NCBI RefSeq assembly: GCF_025602895.1
Contig: NW_026516205.1
Span: forward strand, 1,054,001-1,118,000
Direction: 5' to 3'
Length of the DNA: 64,000 nt
Origin: Polychytrium aggregatum
Taxonomy: Eukaryota; Chytridiomycota; Chytridiomycetes; Polychytriales
Shown here in pieces: positions 11,365 through 23,504 of the stretch (positions are counted from its first letter, which is position 1; every line of letters starts with the position of its first letter). The translations under genes and the position numbers were made by a program. The notes under the pieces are model-generated. The model did not search any database, was not told where the DNA came from, and saw nothing but the letters and a program-made list of their open reading frames with translations.

Positions 11365-14300
11365 ATGAAGCAGCCCACACTCAAGTAAGCGTCGCTGCCC
11401 AGGCGCCAGACGGATTCGCCACGAGGGCGACACTGCTCAGGATCGACAGTGCGTCGCCGGGATGTATCTGGCGATATTTGCATCAGCCATGGAGCTGGAT
11501 GCCGACGGGAAATATGGCTGCTGATTGAAATATCGCCATCCGTTGCGATGTCGATACGAACCAGATTCTGGCTGAGCTCGGCATCGTCCAAAGGCCAGCC
11601 CTCGGCTCGCGAAGCATCGAGCCGCACCAAGGCACAAGAGAACACCGACGGAGGCGCTGTTGCCGAGGAGGCGTCTCGCATGGACTCGTCAGCCGCCAGC
11701 GACGATGACAGTGCCGCTGACACCACCAAGGCCGTTGCAGCGTCGCCCGAGAAGCCGCCAGCCAAGAGTGAGTTGCCTCCCGCCCCCGTTCTTCCTGTTG
11801 CTGGACCACAACGAGCTGTCACAGCGACTCTCAAAGACTGCAAGGCCGGCCCAGACAGCATGTTTCAGACACACCATGTGGTCTTGGTGGACTGACGCCG
11901 ACCGCTCTGCCGCTTCTCCCTTCTTCCGACGACTCTTTGGGACGGTGCACAGAGCGCCGTGTCCGCCAGATCCGAGACGAATCGGACTCATCGGACCACG
12001 AAGCTTCGGCCAAAGTAGCAGAGCCCTCGAGCAAGAAAGCGCGGACAGCCTCCCCAAAGCGCGGAGGATCACCCAAGTCGGCTCGCTCAGGATCCCCCGA
12101 GCCCCCACATCAGGCGACAGAGCTTGAGCCGACCAGTCTTGCCAGCCCTGCTCAGTCGCCCGCAGCACCTGCAGCCGTTTGCAGCGGAGATGACACAGAC
12201 GCCGACAGCGATGGCGCAACGAATGCCGACAGCGACGACGAGCCGAAGCCCAAGAAATCGGTAAGAGCGATGGACGAGCACCACGAATCATCGAGCCAAG
12301 GGGGAGGGAGCATTCGATTGTCGGCAATGCCTTGCTCGACAGCTAAAGGCGTTTGGCGACGGGAATGGGCAGAAAAAGGCAAGCTCTCCCAAGAAGCCGG
12401 CAAAGAGCGCCAAGACAGCGGGAATCTTTGGCATGTCGACCCAGTCCAAGCCTTCAGAGTCTCAGTGGAAGGCAGGATCCAAGTATGGCAGCAATCCAGG
12501 ATCGGATGCAGTCTGGGGCCGAGCATTCTTGCGATGTTGTTCGATTAACGATCTCAATTCACCGCGATGCACCCGATGCGCTTGATCGCTGGATGCACTG
12601 GGTGTGTCCATCGTATGTGCAACAGGGTTCCATATGCCGCCCTCTGCGAAACCTTCGTCCAAATCGAGGCTACCACAAAGCGGTGAGTTTTTGATTTTGG
12701 CGGCAAATGCATCGCTGGAAATCGACTGGTAGCGACCGATGACTCCATCCTGACCCAAGCTGTCTTTGTTGACGATTCGGGCCCATGCAGGCTGGAGATC
12801 ACCGATATCCTGACCAAGTTCTTCCAGCGGGTTATTTCGCTGAGCCCTTCGAACCTGACCCAGTGCATCTATCTGTGCATCAACCGCGTGAGTCCATGCA
12901 GGGCAGAGGCGCTGTTGATTGGTTGAGCCACTGTAACAAGCGCGAATGAGGAGGGAACGGGTGTTTCGTCACGGCGCAGCTGTGCTAAGGCTATGGGTAT
13001 CTCCCACATGCGCCGGCAGATCGGCCCCGAGTACGAAGGTCGCGAACTTCACGTCGGCGACAGCATCCTGATGAAAGCTGTTGTGGAGGCCACGGGACGC
13101 AATCTCCAAGCGCTCAAGGCCGATGTGGTCGAGCACGGTGACTTGGGAACCGTTGCCGAGCAGAGCCGCGGCAAACAGAGGACCCTTGCGACTCCACAGC
13201 CACTGACTGTTCCTCAAGTGTTTGACACCCTGAAGACCATCTCGGAGATCACAGGAACGAGTGTAGGTGGCTTTGAAGTGTGGTTGAGGCGGGGAAAGAG
13301 GCGTCAGATAGCATCATGCTGCGACACACACGGCTTCTCGCGGCAGAGGAATGGAGGTGGCGGGCTTTTTTTCGATCGAAAGAATGGGTGAGAGGGATGC
13401 TGTTTCTTGATCAAGCCGTGCTGTGGCTGACGAGCGTGTCTGCAGTCCCAGAAAAGAAAGATCGACCTGATTCGCAAGATGCTCGTCGCTTGTCGCGAGA
13501 ACGAAGCCAAGTATATCATCAGGCAAGCGTCCGGACAAGAACACCGGCTTGGCACGCATTCACGCCCTGCGTGGGAATCGATTGTGCAGGCCTCTGACGT
13601 GGCGTCTCTCGAACACCATCTGCTGCTGTCTGCAACAGATCTCTTGCTGGCACGTTGCGTATCGGCCTCGCCGAGCAGACAGTTCTCCAATCGCTGGCAC
13701 GCGCGTTTGTGTTGAATGATTCCGGTGAGTCGTTTGGCTAAGGACGCTGTTTCTGGGACAAAGTGTCAAGGAACCGTTGGTGACGACGGCAAATGCTCCG
13801 ATCCATCACGGCGATGCTTGCGGATGAGGCAGCTTTGTGGCGGTCGCGTGAGATCCCCGTTCTCATAGCCAGTGTTGGCACTCCGTGATCCGCTGTGCCA
13901 GAGACTCGCAAGATGTCCAAGGACAAGCTCGAGAACGAGCTCGCTTCTGCGACGGCAATTGTCAAGCAAGTTTACACGTGAGTGGCCGCGGCTGAGCTGC
14001 CATGAGCCCGAAAGGGAGCTTTCTCGAGCTGACGTTATCATGCACAACAGGGAGCTGCCAACATACGACCAGATCGTCCCGGCGTTGCTGGAGCACGGCG
14101 TCCACCATCTGCCAGAGCACTGCAAGCTAACTCCAGGTAAATCATGCTCGAGCGCGCATGTCTTGCCGGCAATGTTGTGGGGACTAACACCCAGATGTGT
14201 GTGGCCCGGCCGGTACAGGCATTCCGCTCAAGCCCATGCTTGCCCATCCCACCAAGAGTCTGACTGAGGTGCTGGATCGGTTCGAGAACATGACCTTCAG

Positions 14301-16310
14301 TTGCGAATACAAATACGATGGCGAACGCGCTCAGGTAAAGATCAATCGGCGCTGGAGCAGCGAGACAGAGTAGCGGACTGGGTAGAATAGCACACGAGCC
14401 TGTTGCTGTTGGAGGAGAGTGTCGGAGCGGCGAATGGCGCGTTTGCATACACTAACGATTGGATGTGTTGCGACACTGGCGTCCGATGCTGTTCCAGATT
14501 CATCGCCTGGAAGATGGCTCCGTCATGATCTTCAGCAGAAACTCTGAGAATCTGTCAGTCAAATACCCGGATATCATCGCCCGTGTCCCCGCGGTATGGA
14601 ACTCCCACGAGCGCCTTCAAGCGGGTCGCTGATGGATGTGATATGTCGCTGATGAACAGTATCTCGTGTGAGGGCAGGAATGTGGAGGTCTCTGCTGGGT
14701 CCTGACGCTGACCGACTCGATCGATATTTATGCATGCTCGTCGTGGACGTGGGGGTTCCCCAGATATCCAAGCCCGATGTGACGTCGTTCGTGCTGGATT
14801 GCGAGGCTGTTGCCTGGGACCGCGAAAAGAAATGCATCCTCCCATTCCAGGTGCTGAGCACACGCAAGAAGAAGGACGTAACCGCGGAGGAAGTCAAGAT
14901 CCAGGTGTGCGTGTTTGTGTTCGACCTGCTGTATTTCAATGGAAAGGTAAGGCTTGAGCTGGAGGAGAAGGGTCAGACGCAGCGTAGAGGCGAGGTTGTG
15001 GCGATCACGGTCTTGGTGGTGGCGGTCTTGGTTGCGATGCCCTTGGTGGTGGTGGACGGGCTTCATTTGGTTGATCATGATTCGTTCCGCAGCCCGTGAC
15101 TGGCGAGCCTTTGAAGACTCGTCGGCAGCTTCTCGAAGAGAACTTTATCGAGATCGAGGGAGGATTCCACTTCTCCAAGAGCATGGAAAGCAGCAACGTG
15201 GAAGAGATCCAGACCTTCCTGAACGAGGCGATTGTTGGTACGTCGAGGGAGGGGTGCAGGGCGGTGATGATTTCAGGATACTCGCAGGACCGGGCGCCAT
15301 GCTGCACTTGATGGGAGGGTGAGCATTGGGCAGTAACCGAACAGAGTCGCGACATGGGTCCAAGTGACGGATGTGCGGCTATGCTTTCGACAAAGTCTGC
15401 ATGCTAACAGTGTCGTTGCGCATCTGTGGTGGCTGGTGTTCCAGGCAACTGCGAGGGCCTGATGGTCAAGACGCTGGAAAAGGAGGCCAGCTACGAGCCA
15501 AGCAAGCGCTCACGAAACTGGCTCAAGGTAATCCTTCAAGGGCAAACTGATCCATCAGGCGCGGGGTTGAACAGCACGACTAAGGATGCTCGCCGCACAC
15601 ACGATGGTGCCCTGACCACCGATTCGAATGCTCAATGTAGGTCAAGAAGGACTATCTTTCGGGTCTCGGCGACTCGCTCGATCTGGTAGTGATTGGCGGC
15701 TGGTACGGACGAGGCAAGCGCACGGGCACATACGGAGCATATCTCTTGGCCTGCTACGACGAAGACCGCGAGGAATACCAGAGCATCTGCAAGGTAAAAT
15801 CGGCCAGCAAGGGAGCACACTGCCGGTGTGGTAGTGGGTGATGGCTATGGTTGTCGGCGAGAGTGGTGAGAGGCGCAGTCGTGGTGAAGGCCAGTTCGAC
15901 TGATGATGGGCAGCTTTAACTGACGCTGGACACGGACGCAGATGGGCACCGGCTTTGACGACGAGAGTCTGGCGGGCCACTACAAGTTCCTAAGCGAGCA
16001 CACCATCGAGGCACCCAAGAACTACTACAACATCAGTGACAACCCGAACGTCCGGCCGGATGTGTGGTTCGATGCCGTGCAGGTCTGGGAAGTCAAGTGT
16101 GCGGATCTGTCGATCTCGCCAGTGCACCGGGCGGCCATGGGGCTCGTTGCCGAGGATAAGGGCATCAGTCTCCGATTTCCACGATTCATCCGCATTCGCG
16201 ACGATAAGGGCCCGTCGGATGCCACGTCGGCGGCGCAGGTTGCGGAGATGTATCAGAGCCAGAACATCAACCCCGTGCACGGAAACAAGAGCAGGGACGA
16301 CGACTTTTGA
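11365..16310 (+). CDS. CDC9: DNA ligase I (ATP-dependent)
   Basis: Replicative and excision-repair ATP-dependent DNA ligase that seals nicks between Okazaki fragments. Eighteen exons fit perfectly in phase to 845 residues: 11365-11384, 11565-11767, 11953-12260, 12343-12482, 12626-12682, 12791-12887, 13020-13262, 13446-13522, 13639-13724, 13902-13977, 14051-14136, 14219-14334, 14498-14593, 14764-14946, 15093-15237, 15445-15527, 15641-15793, 15942-16310. The N-terminus has a PCNA-binding-like QPTLKFW motif spanning the first splice junction, then an acidic/basic disordered arm with KKRRVRQ. The DNA-binding domain includes [15 protein letters not shown]. Catalytic motif I is [10 protein letters not shown] with nucleophile Lys about 496; others are [18 protein letters not shown] and [10 protein letters not shown]. 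Intron 8 is a GC-AG intron. Confidence 0.96.
13523..13638 (+). other. GC-AG intron in the DNA ligase gene
   Basis: The donor reads ATCATCAG followed by GCAAGC, with no GT nearby that preserves the frame. Joining to the acceptor at 13638 restores the ligase sequence [16 protein letters not shown], so the non-canonical donor is required. Confidence 0.85.
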
Positions 16311-16980
16311 GTGTGCGACGAGGCCAAGCGGGACTGCGAGGGGTCGCGGCAATACAGCGCTCCAAGTGAATATGGGAGGCACCGTTTTAAGCCAGGGCAG
16401 TTGTTGCTTGCCGGGAACTGAATACATGCGCACCAACTGCAATCATGGCCAAACAGTATACTCGAGGAGACCGAGGTCGTCATCGCCTTTGCAATGCGTC
16501 ATGGCGCCAAGGCAAGGGCTATGCATCCAGTCCCAGGAGGCAGCGGTTTGCTCGGTACTTTGGGCAGTGCAGGTCGATTGTGCAGGTCGATTGTGGAAAC
16601 CGGAGAGCGACCCGCGGTCGTCACTCGGGGTGATCTGTTGAATTGCATGTGGCTCAGTGGACTCGTCCTCGTCACATACTGCATGTTCATGGAAGCGGGT
16701 GCGTGTATACAGGAGCGCCATGGACAGGAGTTGTACACCCTGCGCACTTGTCGTTCCTGCATGGTGACAAGCCGGCGCACCAGGCACAGGCGCGGTGAGA
16801 CGATGCTGTGCAAGCCCAGGCGCACAAACGGTCGTCCGAAGCGGAAGCTGGTGCCTGGAGAAGGAGGGGGCTGGTGCGAGAAGAGGGTGCTTGTGCGCCG
16901 TGCTGATGCGGCCATCACAAGCACCCAGCCGACGCAAGGAAGCAGCAGACCAGCGACAACGACGTGGGTCTGGAAGGAGC

Positions 16981-17031
16981 AGGCGGATGGCATGCGGATG
17001 GCATGCGGATGGCAGGCGGATGGCAGGCGGA
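16981..17031. repeat. GCGGATGGCAT/GCGGATGGCAG minisatellite
   Basis: Five tandem copies of a 10-11 base unit (GCGGATGGCA with small changes) in the gene-free tract. Confidence 0.85.
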
Positions 17032-18404
17032 CCCGAGAACAGGCGATAGCGCCGGCGATTGCCGGCTGGGGCCGGGAACAAGCCGGCGCGGAAGGCACCC
17101 GGTATGTTCCGCAAGGGGCGGCACGCGCGGCCAGATGGGACAGGTGGGACAGGCGGCGTGGGCGCGGGAGGCGACAGGAGACGGGCAAGGGCGCCGGGCG
17201 ACACCAACCAAGGGGCGAGGAGCGACGCGCAGGGGCGCGTGCGCAGACGCGTGGTGCGGCGCGGCACTGCAGACAATGGGGAGACCAAGCAGACGACTAT
17301 GGACAGGGCGGGAGCACAAGCGGCCTGTGCTTGCGACACAGTACAGTGGCACCTTCTGTGGCCCCAAAATGCGAGTTGACGCGAAGACACGCGCAGGGGG
17401 CGGATATGCGCCGCGGCGATGGAAGGGAGCCGGGCGAGGCGGCGAACATCGGCCAGCGACCGACGACTGCTGTGCGGCGGCAGTCAGGGCGCCTCCGAAG
17501 GTTCACGCAATAGCAGCCGCTGCTGCAGACAGGACGATGGCCGCAGCATATCGGGCCAGCCAACACAACACACGCGTTCGCAGGCAGTCCGATGCGCACT
17601 CTCACAGATCGGCAGCGAGAGGCGGTCGCGGTGGGGGGACAAACAGAGGCAGCGCAGGCCTTTGTGTCGCGGCGCCCGATGACGAGCCCACATGATCAGC
17701 CGGCTGTGTGACCACGGTTCTCTATCTCTCGGGCAACAAGGCGGCCGTGCAACCGGCGGAGGCAGGAGCAGAGCCGATTGGGGAGGCCAGGGCCGCGAGA
17801 CACGCGGCGGGGCCAGACAGGCGATACAGCAAGCGACGGCGCCGGTGGCAGGCGGGGTGCGGCTCAGTGGGCCGCACAAGCCGCGCAGACGCGCCAACGC
17901 CAAACAACGCGCTGCAGACAAGGGCCAATAAGCCGTGAGACAAGCTGCCACTGTGGCTGCCTCGCGGGCTGGCGCGGAGCGGCCGACGGCACAGAGGACA
18001 ATGGGGATGCTGCGTCGGACAGCAAGGGCACTCGCTCACACAGACAGGGGACCGCGGCAAAGGACGCAGCGCGACCCGCGCGCCACCGCGCACAAGGGGC
18101 GAGCCCAGAAGCCAGTATCGGCCGTGGTGGCGGCAGGAGCACCTTGTGCGGCGCGGCAGGCGGGTGCGTCACGCCGCGGGGGCGGCAGCAGCACAGCGGC
18201 GACACGGGGACGTGACGCTGCCCAAAACGGGCGAGCGGTGCGCGTCGGGAGGCGCGATGCGACGCGTTCAAGGCAGGGCAGGCTGACAAGAAGGGCGGCG
18301 AGATAGGGGGGGCCTTGTTGCGGATGATCCAAGGCGGCTCTGTGTCATGAGCGGTATGAGAAGAAAGAGGTCGCCTTGCTGCCACAGGGCGAGAGCAGAT
18401 CGCA

Positions 18405-18453
18405 ACAGAGAGAGAGGCAGCGAGAGAGAGAGGCAGCGAGAGAGAGAGGCAGC

Positions 18454-18484
<31 letters not shown>

Positions 18485-18525
18485 AGAGAGAGAGGGAGGG
18501 AGAGGCAGCGAGAGCGTCGCCAACA
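18405..18525. repeat. GA-rich repeat tract
   Basis: Imperfect (GA)n interspersed with GCAGCGA words, followed by a CTCTCCACA repeat at about 18537-18575. It lies 0.9 kb upstream of the NDT80-type gene. Confidence 0.85.
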
Positions 18526-19404
18526 CGGACACACACTCTCTCCACACTCTCTCCACACTCTCCCCACACTCTCTCTCGCGCTGTGGCACAAGCGCTCTCG
18601 CCCGCACTCTCGCCTGCCCTCGCCCGCCCCGCACCACAGACGCGGCTCGCGCTTGTTCCCCGCACAGTCGCCGCCCTCGCCTGGTCCGGCTCAGCAGCCA
18701 TCCCCTTGCCCCGGCGCCGTCGCGCCTCGGCGCTCTCGCCGGCCTTCTCGCCGCGCGTCTCGCCCGCCCTCGCTGCTGCGAGAGCCGCTGTCGCCGATAT
18801 AAGTGCCTGAGCCGCCTCGCCGTCCCTTCGGGTTTCGATCGCCCCCGACCGCTGCGTCCCACTTGTCCCCCCAATTCCACTTTTCGTACGCCATTTCACC
18901 AACGCACTTTTCTCCTGTTGTGTAAAGTTCTTCTGGTTCCATTTTTTTCATCGTTTCGCTCTGCGATTCCTGTCTCCGTATCCTTTGCACCTCGGTCCTG
19001 TCTGCAGTCGGCCGTGCTCTGTGATTCCGTCCCGGTCCGCCAAACTCTCGCACCAAGTCAGTACCAACTGCCACAATCTGCTGCCACCTCCCCCCTCAGT
19101 CCAAGGTACTATTGTCGAGATCATCCCCCTCCCTCGCGACTGCCATCCGACCCTCATCCACAACACCGCACCGACACACCGATATTTTCATGTGTGGGGC
19201 CATGGCCTCGCTGCTCGCGTATCAGGACGGCATGGCAGTGTCTCCCCATTCTGCCACTGCGATTGCCACCATAGTTGCCACCACAATCGCCCACTGCCTT
19301 TTGTTGAATCAGCCGAGTGCTCGCGACCCGTTCCACCGCTTGCTGACCCACTGCAATTTCCTCTGTCTCTGGCACGGCTCTCCCCCGAGCAGTATCATAG
19401 AATC

Positions 19405-21690
19405 ATGTCTGCTGTCGAAGGCCATATGCAGCCCTTCATGTCTCAGCCTCCTCCGATGGTGCCGCCCCCGCGACCCAGCGCCCTCGTCACCAGCGGCCCG
19501 GCCATCTACGGCAACGGTCCCATGAGTGGTCCCATGAGTGCTCCCATGAGCCCCATCAGCGCTGTGTATGTTTGATTGCGACAGAGAACTGATTTGCTTT
19601 CCGATATCGACCCTTTACTCGCGCTGCAGCATATTGTGTCGCCTCGGCTTTCTTGGTCGTCGTCGTCAGCGTTGTGTCCTCCTCGTCTTATGCTTCCACC
19701 AGCTCACCAAACTAACTGCTTTCTCCTTGCTTGTCGTTCTCTCTGGTGTTCATGCGAACCTCCTTCGCCATCCTGTCGACCAACAGCCCCCAGTACATGT
19801 CGCATTCTGCCCCCTCCTCGCCCATCCCGGTGCCCATGGGCGTCCAGTCCCCCTTCTCTCCCCACCGTATGCCACCCAGCACCCCCACCTCGGGCGTTCC
19901 TCCGCCGTCGCCGCACACCCCGCAGCCCTTCTCGGTCTCTCCCATGCAGTCGACGGGCTCGCGGCGTCGTCGAGGCGAGCATCTCAGCTATCCCGATCTG
20001 AGTGGCGGTCCGTTCTTCAAGGTCACCAAGCAGTTCCACATGCTCTACAGCATGGACCGCGGCCGGATGTGAGTGTTGCCCCTGCCGAGCTGTGTGTCGG
20101 ACCTGGGCATCCTATCGGGCATCCTATCGGTATCTTATCGGGCATCCAGCCTCCAAGGATTGCCGCTCGAATCGCTCTAACCAACACCCGTGTCCCAGGT
20201 TCCCTGTGCGTATCATCCCCAAGGTTGACCGCGGCTTCTTCCTCGCCGACAACGACTGGACCTGCTATCGCCGCAACTACTTCCAGGTCTCGTGCGCCTT
20301 TTCCACCATCGACAACCCCAGCCAGCAGGAGGCGGATCTGCCCTGTATCATCGACATTGATGGAAACCAATCCAACGTCACTGGGTTCCTGATCGGCATC
20401 AACGCCCGCGTTGCCAACGGCGAGAAGCGCATCGATCTGGTTCAGCACACCCCCAAGCGCGACAAGGGTCCCCAGACGATCCCCCAGCTCAAGGCCATCA
20501 AGGCTGGCGGCAACCCCAACCAGTACAACGGCATCGCCGCCAACCAGCTCGTGGTCACTTTTGAGCGTCTGCAGTTCAAGACCGCCACCGCCAACAACGG
20601 CAAGCGCCGGGCCGCCCAGCAGTACTATGTCATGATCCTGGAGCTCTGGGCTCAGTGCGAGGACGGATCCCAGGTCAAGGTTGCCGCCGTCGAGTCGGCT
20701 CCGCTGGTTGTTCGCGGCCGCTCGCCGGGACATTACGCCGACGGCCAGGTTACCCCCGAACGCGCTCCCAGCTCGGGCTTCACCCTCGATCCCTACCACC
20801 CCCGCACGCCGCTGGCCTCGTACCCGATGGCCCCGCCTGGCGCCATGCTGTCGTATGGCTCGGCTCCCACCCCCATGATGCCCAACCCCTCGTACGCCCC
20901 GGCCGCCGAGTCGTATGTGCCCCCGCCCCATCTTGGCCAGGGCATGCCTCCTGGCATGGGTGGCCACATGCCTCCCGTTGGCTGGGGCCGCGGCCGCCAC
21001 CCTGCCATGGGCGAGCACGGCCCGGAGCACGGCCCGGAGCACTACCCTCCCGAGCAGGGCCACCCTCAGGTCCAGTCGCACTATCCCTCGGACCAGCACG
21101 ACCCCTACGGACAGGAGCACCCCCAGGCCCCGCAGTTTGGCCAGCCTCCCGAGAACGGACACGGCGGGCCCCAGCACTACGCCCCCGCCGACATGCAGCA
21201 CCATCCGCACCACCCGTCGCAGCCCATGCACCACCAGCCGCCCCCGGGCTACCACGGCAACCCCGGATACGACCCCAGTCTCGACTACAGCGAGTATCGC
21301 CAGGGCGACGATGCCGAGAACATGAAGCTCATGTCGCAGGCGCCCCACCACCATCAGGAAATGCCTACGCCTCAGCACTCGCCGCTGAGGCCCTCGAACC
21401 AGCTGCCTCACGCCATGGATGCGGGCGAGCACGACCCGCAGCAGCAGCAGCAGCAACAACAACAACAGCAGCAACAGCAGCAGCATCCCCATGCTCAGAT
21501 GCCGCACCACTACCAGCCGATGCACCCACATCCGCTGCAGCAGTCCATGCATCACCACCCGATGCAGCACCCGTCGCATCCGATGCAGCCACAGGGCCAG
21601 CCCCTGCCACCGCATCCGCATGCACAAATGGCCTCACATCACATCGCCCCTCAAGCCATGCACGAGATGGTCTCGTACAAGACTGAGTGA
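19405..21690 (+). CDS. NDT80/PhoG-like transcription factor
   Basis: Predicted transcription factor with the immunoglobulin-fold NDT80 DNA-binding domain found in fungal meiosis, sporulation and nutrient regulators. Three exons (19405-19565, 19787-20068, 20199-21690) give 644 residues. A Pro/Ser/Met-rich N-terminus precedes the domain at about 125-350: IIPKVDRGFF, DNDWTCYRRNYFQVSCAF, GFLIGINARV, ANQLVVTFERLQFKT, and the terminal VVRGRSPGHY signature. The C-terminal half is rich in His, Gln and Pro, with a polyglutamine run near 21437-21482. The second intron contains imperfect TATCGGGCATCC repeats. Family membership is clear; the exact orthologue is not. Confidence 0.9.
21437..21482 (+). repeat. 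CAG/CAA polyglutamine-coding repeat
   Basis: Fifteen consecutive glutamine codons mixing CAG and CAA, in the C-terminal region of the NDT80-type protein. Confidence 0.9.
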
Positions 21691-23504
21691 GCGGCGAATC
21701 TGACTCTATAGCGGCGTCTTTTCATCCACCCACTCACCCCACTCCCCTCTTCCTTCTCACTCGCTCCTCTCCCCGTCTCTTGCTTTCTCCTGTCTCCTGC
21801 TTCGGCGCCGACCCCAGTGACAATATCTTGTCGTGTGTGCCTCTATCTGTTTGATCTGAACCTGTCCCCTCTCCGCCCTCTCTCTCTCCTCGTTCCCTGT
21901 GGCTGACTCATTTGCTGCTTCATTCCCTCTCTCTGCTTACCTTCGCTCTTTTTTCCCTGCCAGTCTCGTCTCCTTGGCTTCTGTCGTTTGTCCTGCTCAC
22001 CCTTCCCCCTTTTTCCCTTTCCTTGCGTTTCCCCTTGACCTTTCCATTTCCTTTTCGTTGACTCTGTTTGCTGCTTTGACATTGACTCCTCTTTTTTTTT
22101 TTTTACCTTCTTTCCTTCCATGCGTTCTCTCCGTTCGTCCCCTCGCCCTATTCTATCCCGGCCCTATTTCGTTTATCTACTCTCCTTGAGTTTGATTTGC
22201 ATCCGACAGTCGCCCGTCTCCCCTGTTGTGTCCTATATATATACATACAATTTCCTTCTGGCTCAATCACCGCCTGGTCTCAGATGGAGCCCAAAGAACC
22301 CACATGCGCGTGCATGGCGGAGAATCGTTGCTTCGGGGTGGGCGAAACAGAAGATGAAAGGAAAGTGTGTGTATGTCGTACATGCATGTGCATATGGGTG
22401 TGTCTGTATGTCGCACGCGGATGAAGGAGCAGTGTCCCGCCCCTTCGAATCGCCATATATCCCGCTCACCCGCCGCAGTGGATCATGGAGACTGGTCTTT
22501 GGTCGATTGTCAGAGTGTGTTGTAATTTAAGGGTGGATGTTATGTACATTCGGCAAGGTAGATTCTGCCAGGAAAGTCAAGGCCAACAAGCAACACAGCT
22601 CATCATCATGGCTTGGAGCTCCTCAACTAACCAGTGAAGCCAGAGACAGGGGAGTGGCGAGCGGTGATAAAATAAGGATCGAGCAAGTACATGTGTGCGA
22701 GAGAAGGATAGAGAGTCGGAATGAGGAGGGAGGGAGGAGGAGGAGATGACAACGATGCAATCAGAGCAAAGAAATACAGACGCAAATACGCGAGATATAA
22801 TCACAGTAGATGTAGTGGGGAGGGGCGCGGGTGGAGTCGGCGAGATGGCAGGTGGAGGAGACAAGTGCTATGATGGGCAGGGGAGAGCAGTGCAGGATCG
22901 GCAAAGCAACAACGAAAGCAATAAGCAAGCAGAGTAATAAGAACAAGTCATCAAATGGTGCTATGAGAGAAGCAAAGGATGAGCCGGCGGACTGGTCGCA
23001 TTTCGTCCAGAGAGCGCCCCGGTCCTTCCTTCCTTCTGCTCCTTGCGAATGAAACGAAATAATAAAGAAGGGGAGACCCATCGATCACACGGACATACAC
23101 AGCACACGGACTGAACGAGTGTGTGTCGTGGTACATCGGTACCTCGGCCCCGGTGATCGGCGGCTGGTGTGGTATGGCGATATCACAAGGTGCGCCTGCT
23201 CGATGTTGAAACTACATTGGCCGCTGGCACCGGTGCCCGTACCCACGCTGCTGATGTCAGTGGTGTCTATGTGTCGGTGGTGTCGGTGTCGATGGTGTCG
23301 GTGTCGGTGTTGATGGTGCAGCTCCATGATATGGTGTTTGATGGGAATAACCGGCTTGTGCAGTCAAGAAACCAGACGGTCAGGCAGCCAGGCAGTCCAG
23401 GTCGTCAGGAAGCCAGAGAGTCAGCCGGGCGAGCGAGCAGGCGCTGGAGCAGGAAACCAGGACCGTGCGCCGCAGGGAGACTCATGTCTTTGCACACTCT
23501 GAGC
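21691..23504. other. Convergent intergenic region
   Basis: Between the NDT80-type gene and the reductase gene. The first 500 bases are strongly C/T-rich with a T11 run near 22092, consistent with a 3' UTR or termination region. AT-richer sequence follows. Degenerate TGTCGGTGTCGATGG repeats occur near 23265-23320. I see no gene. Confidence 0.5.

Larger units (their letters stand above)
16311..19404. other. GC-rich tract without a recognisable gene
   Basis: About 3.1 kb between DNA ligase and the NDT80-type gene. Long open frames occur on both strands, but they overlap one another, are rich in Arg/Gly/Ala or Pro, and match no family I know, as expected from GC-rich DNA with few stop codons. 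The right end (about 18.9-19.4 kb) turns pyrimidine-rich and probably holds the promoter and 5' UTR of the downstream gene. It contains two repeats annotated separately. Confidence 0.5.

Noticed and set aside
16494-17513. 339-codon plus-strand frame in the GC-rich tract
   Set aside because: Arg/Gly/Ala-rich, overlapped by equally long frames on the other strand, no recognisable domain and no splice structure.
20023-21627. 534-codon minus-strand frame across the NDT80-type exon
   Set aside because: Shadow of a His/Gln/Pro-rich coding sequence; the plus strand carries the NDT80 domain with in-phase splicing.
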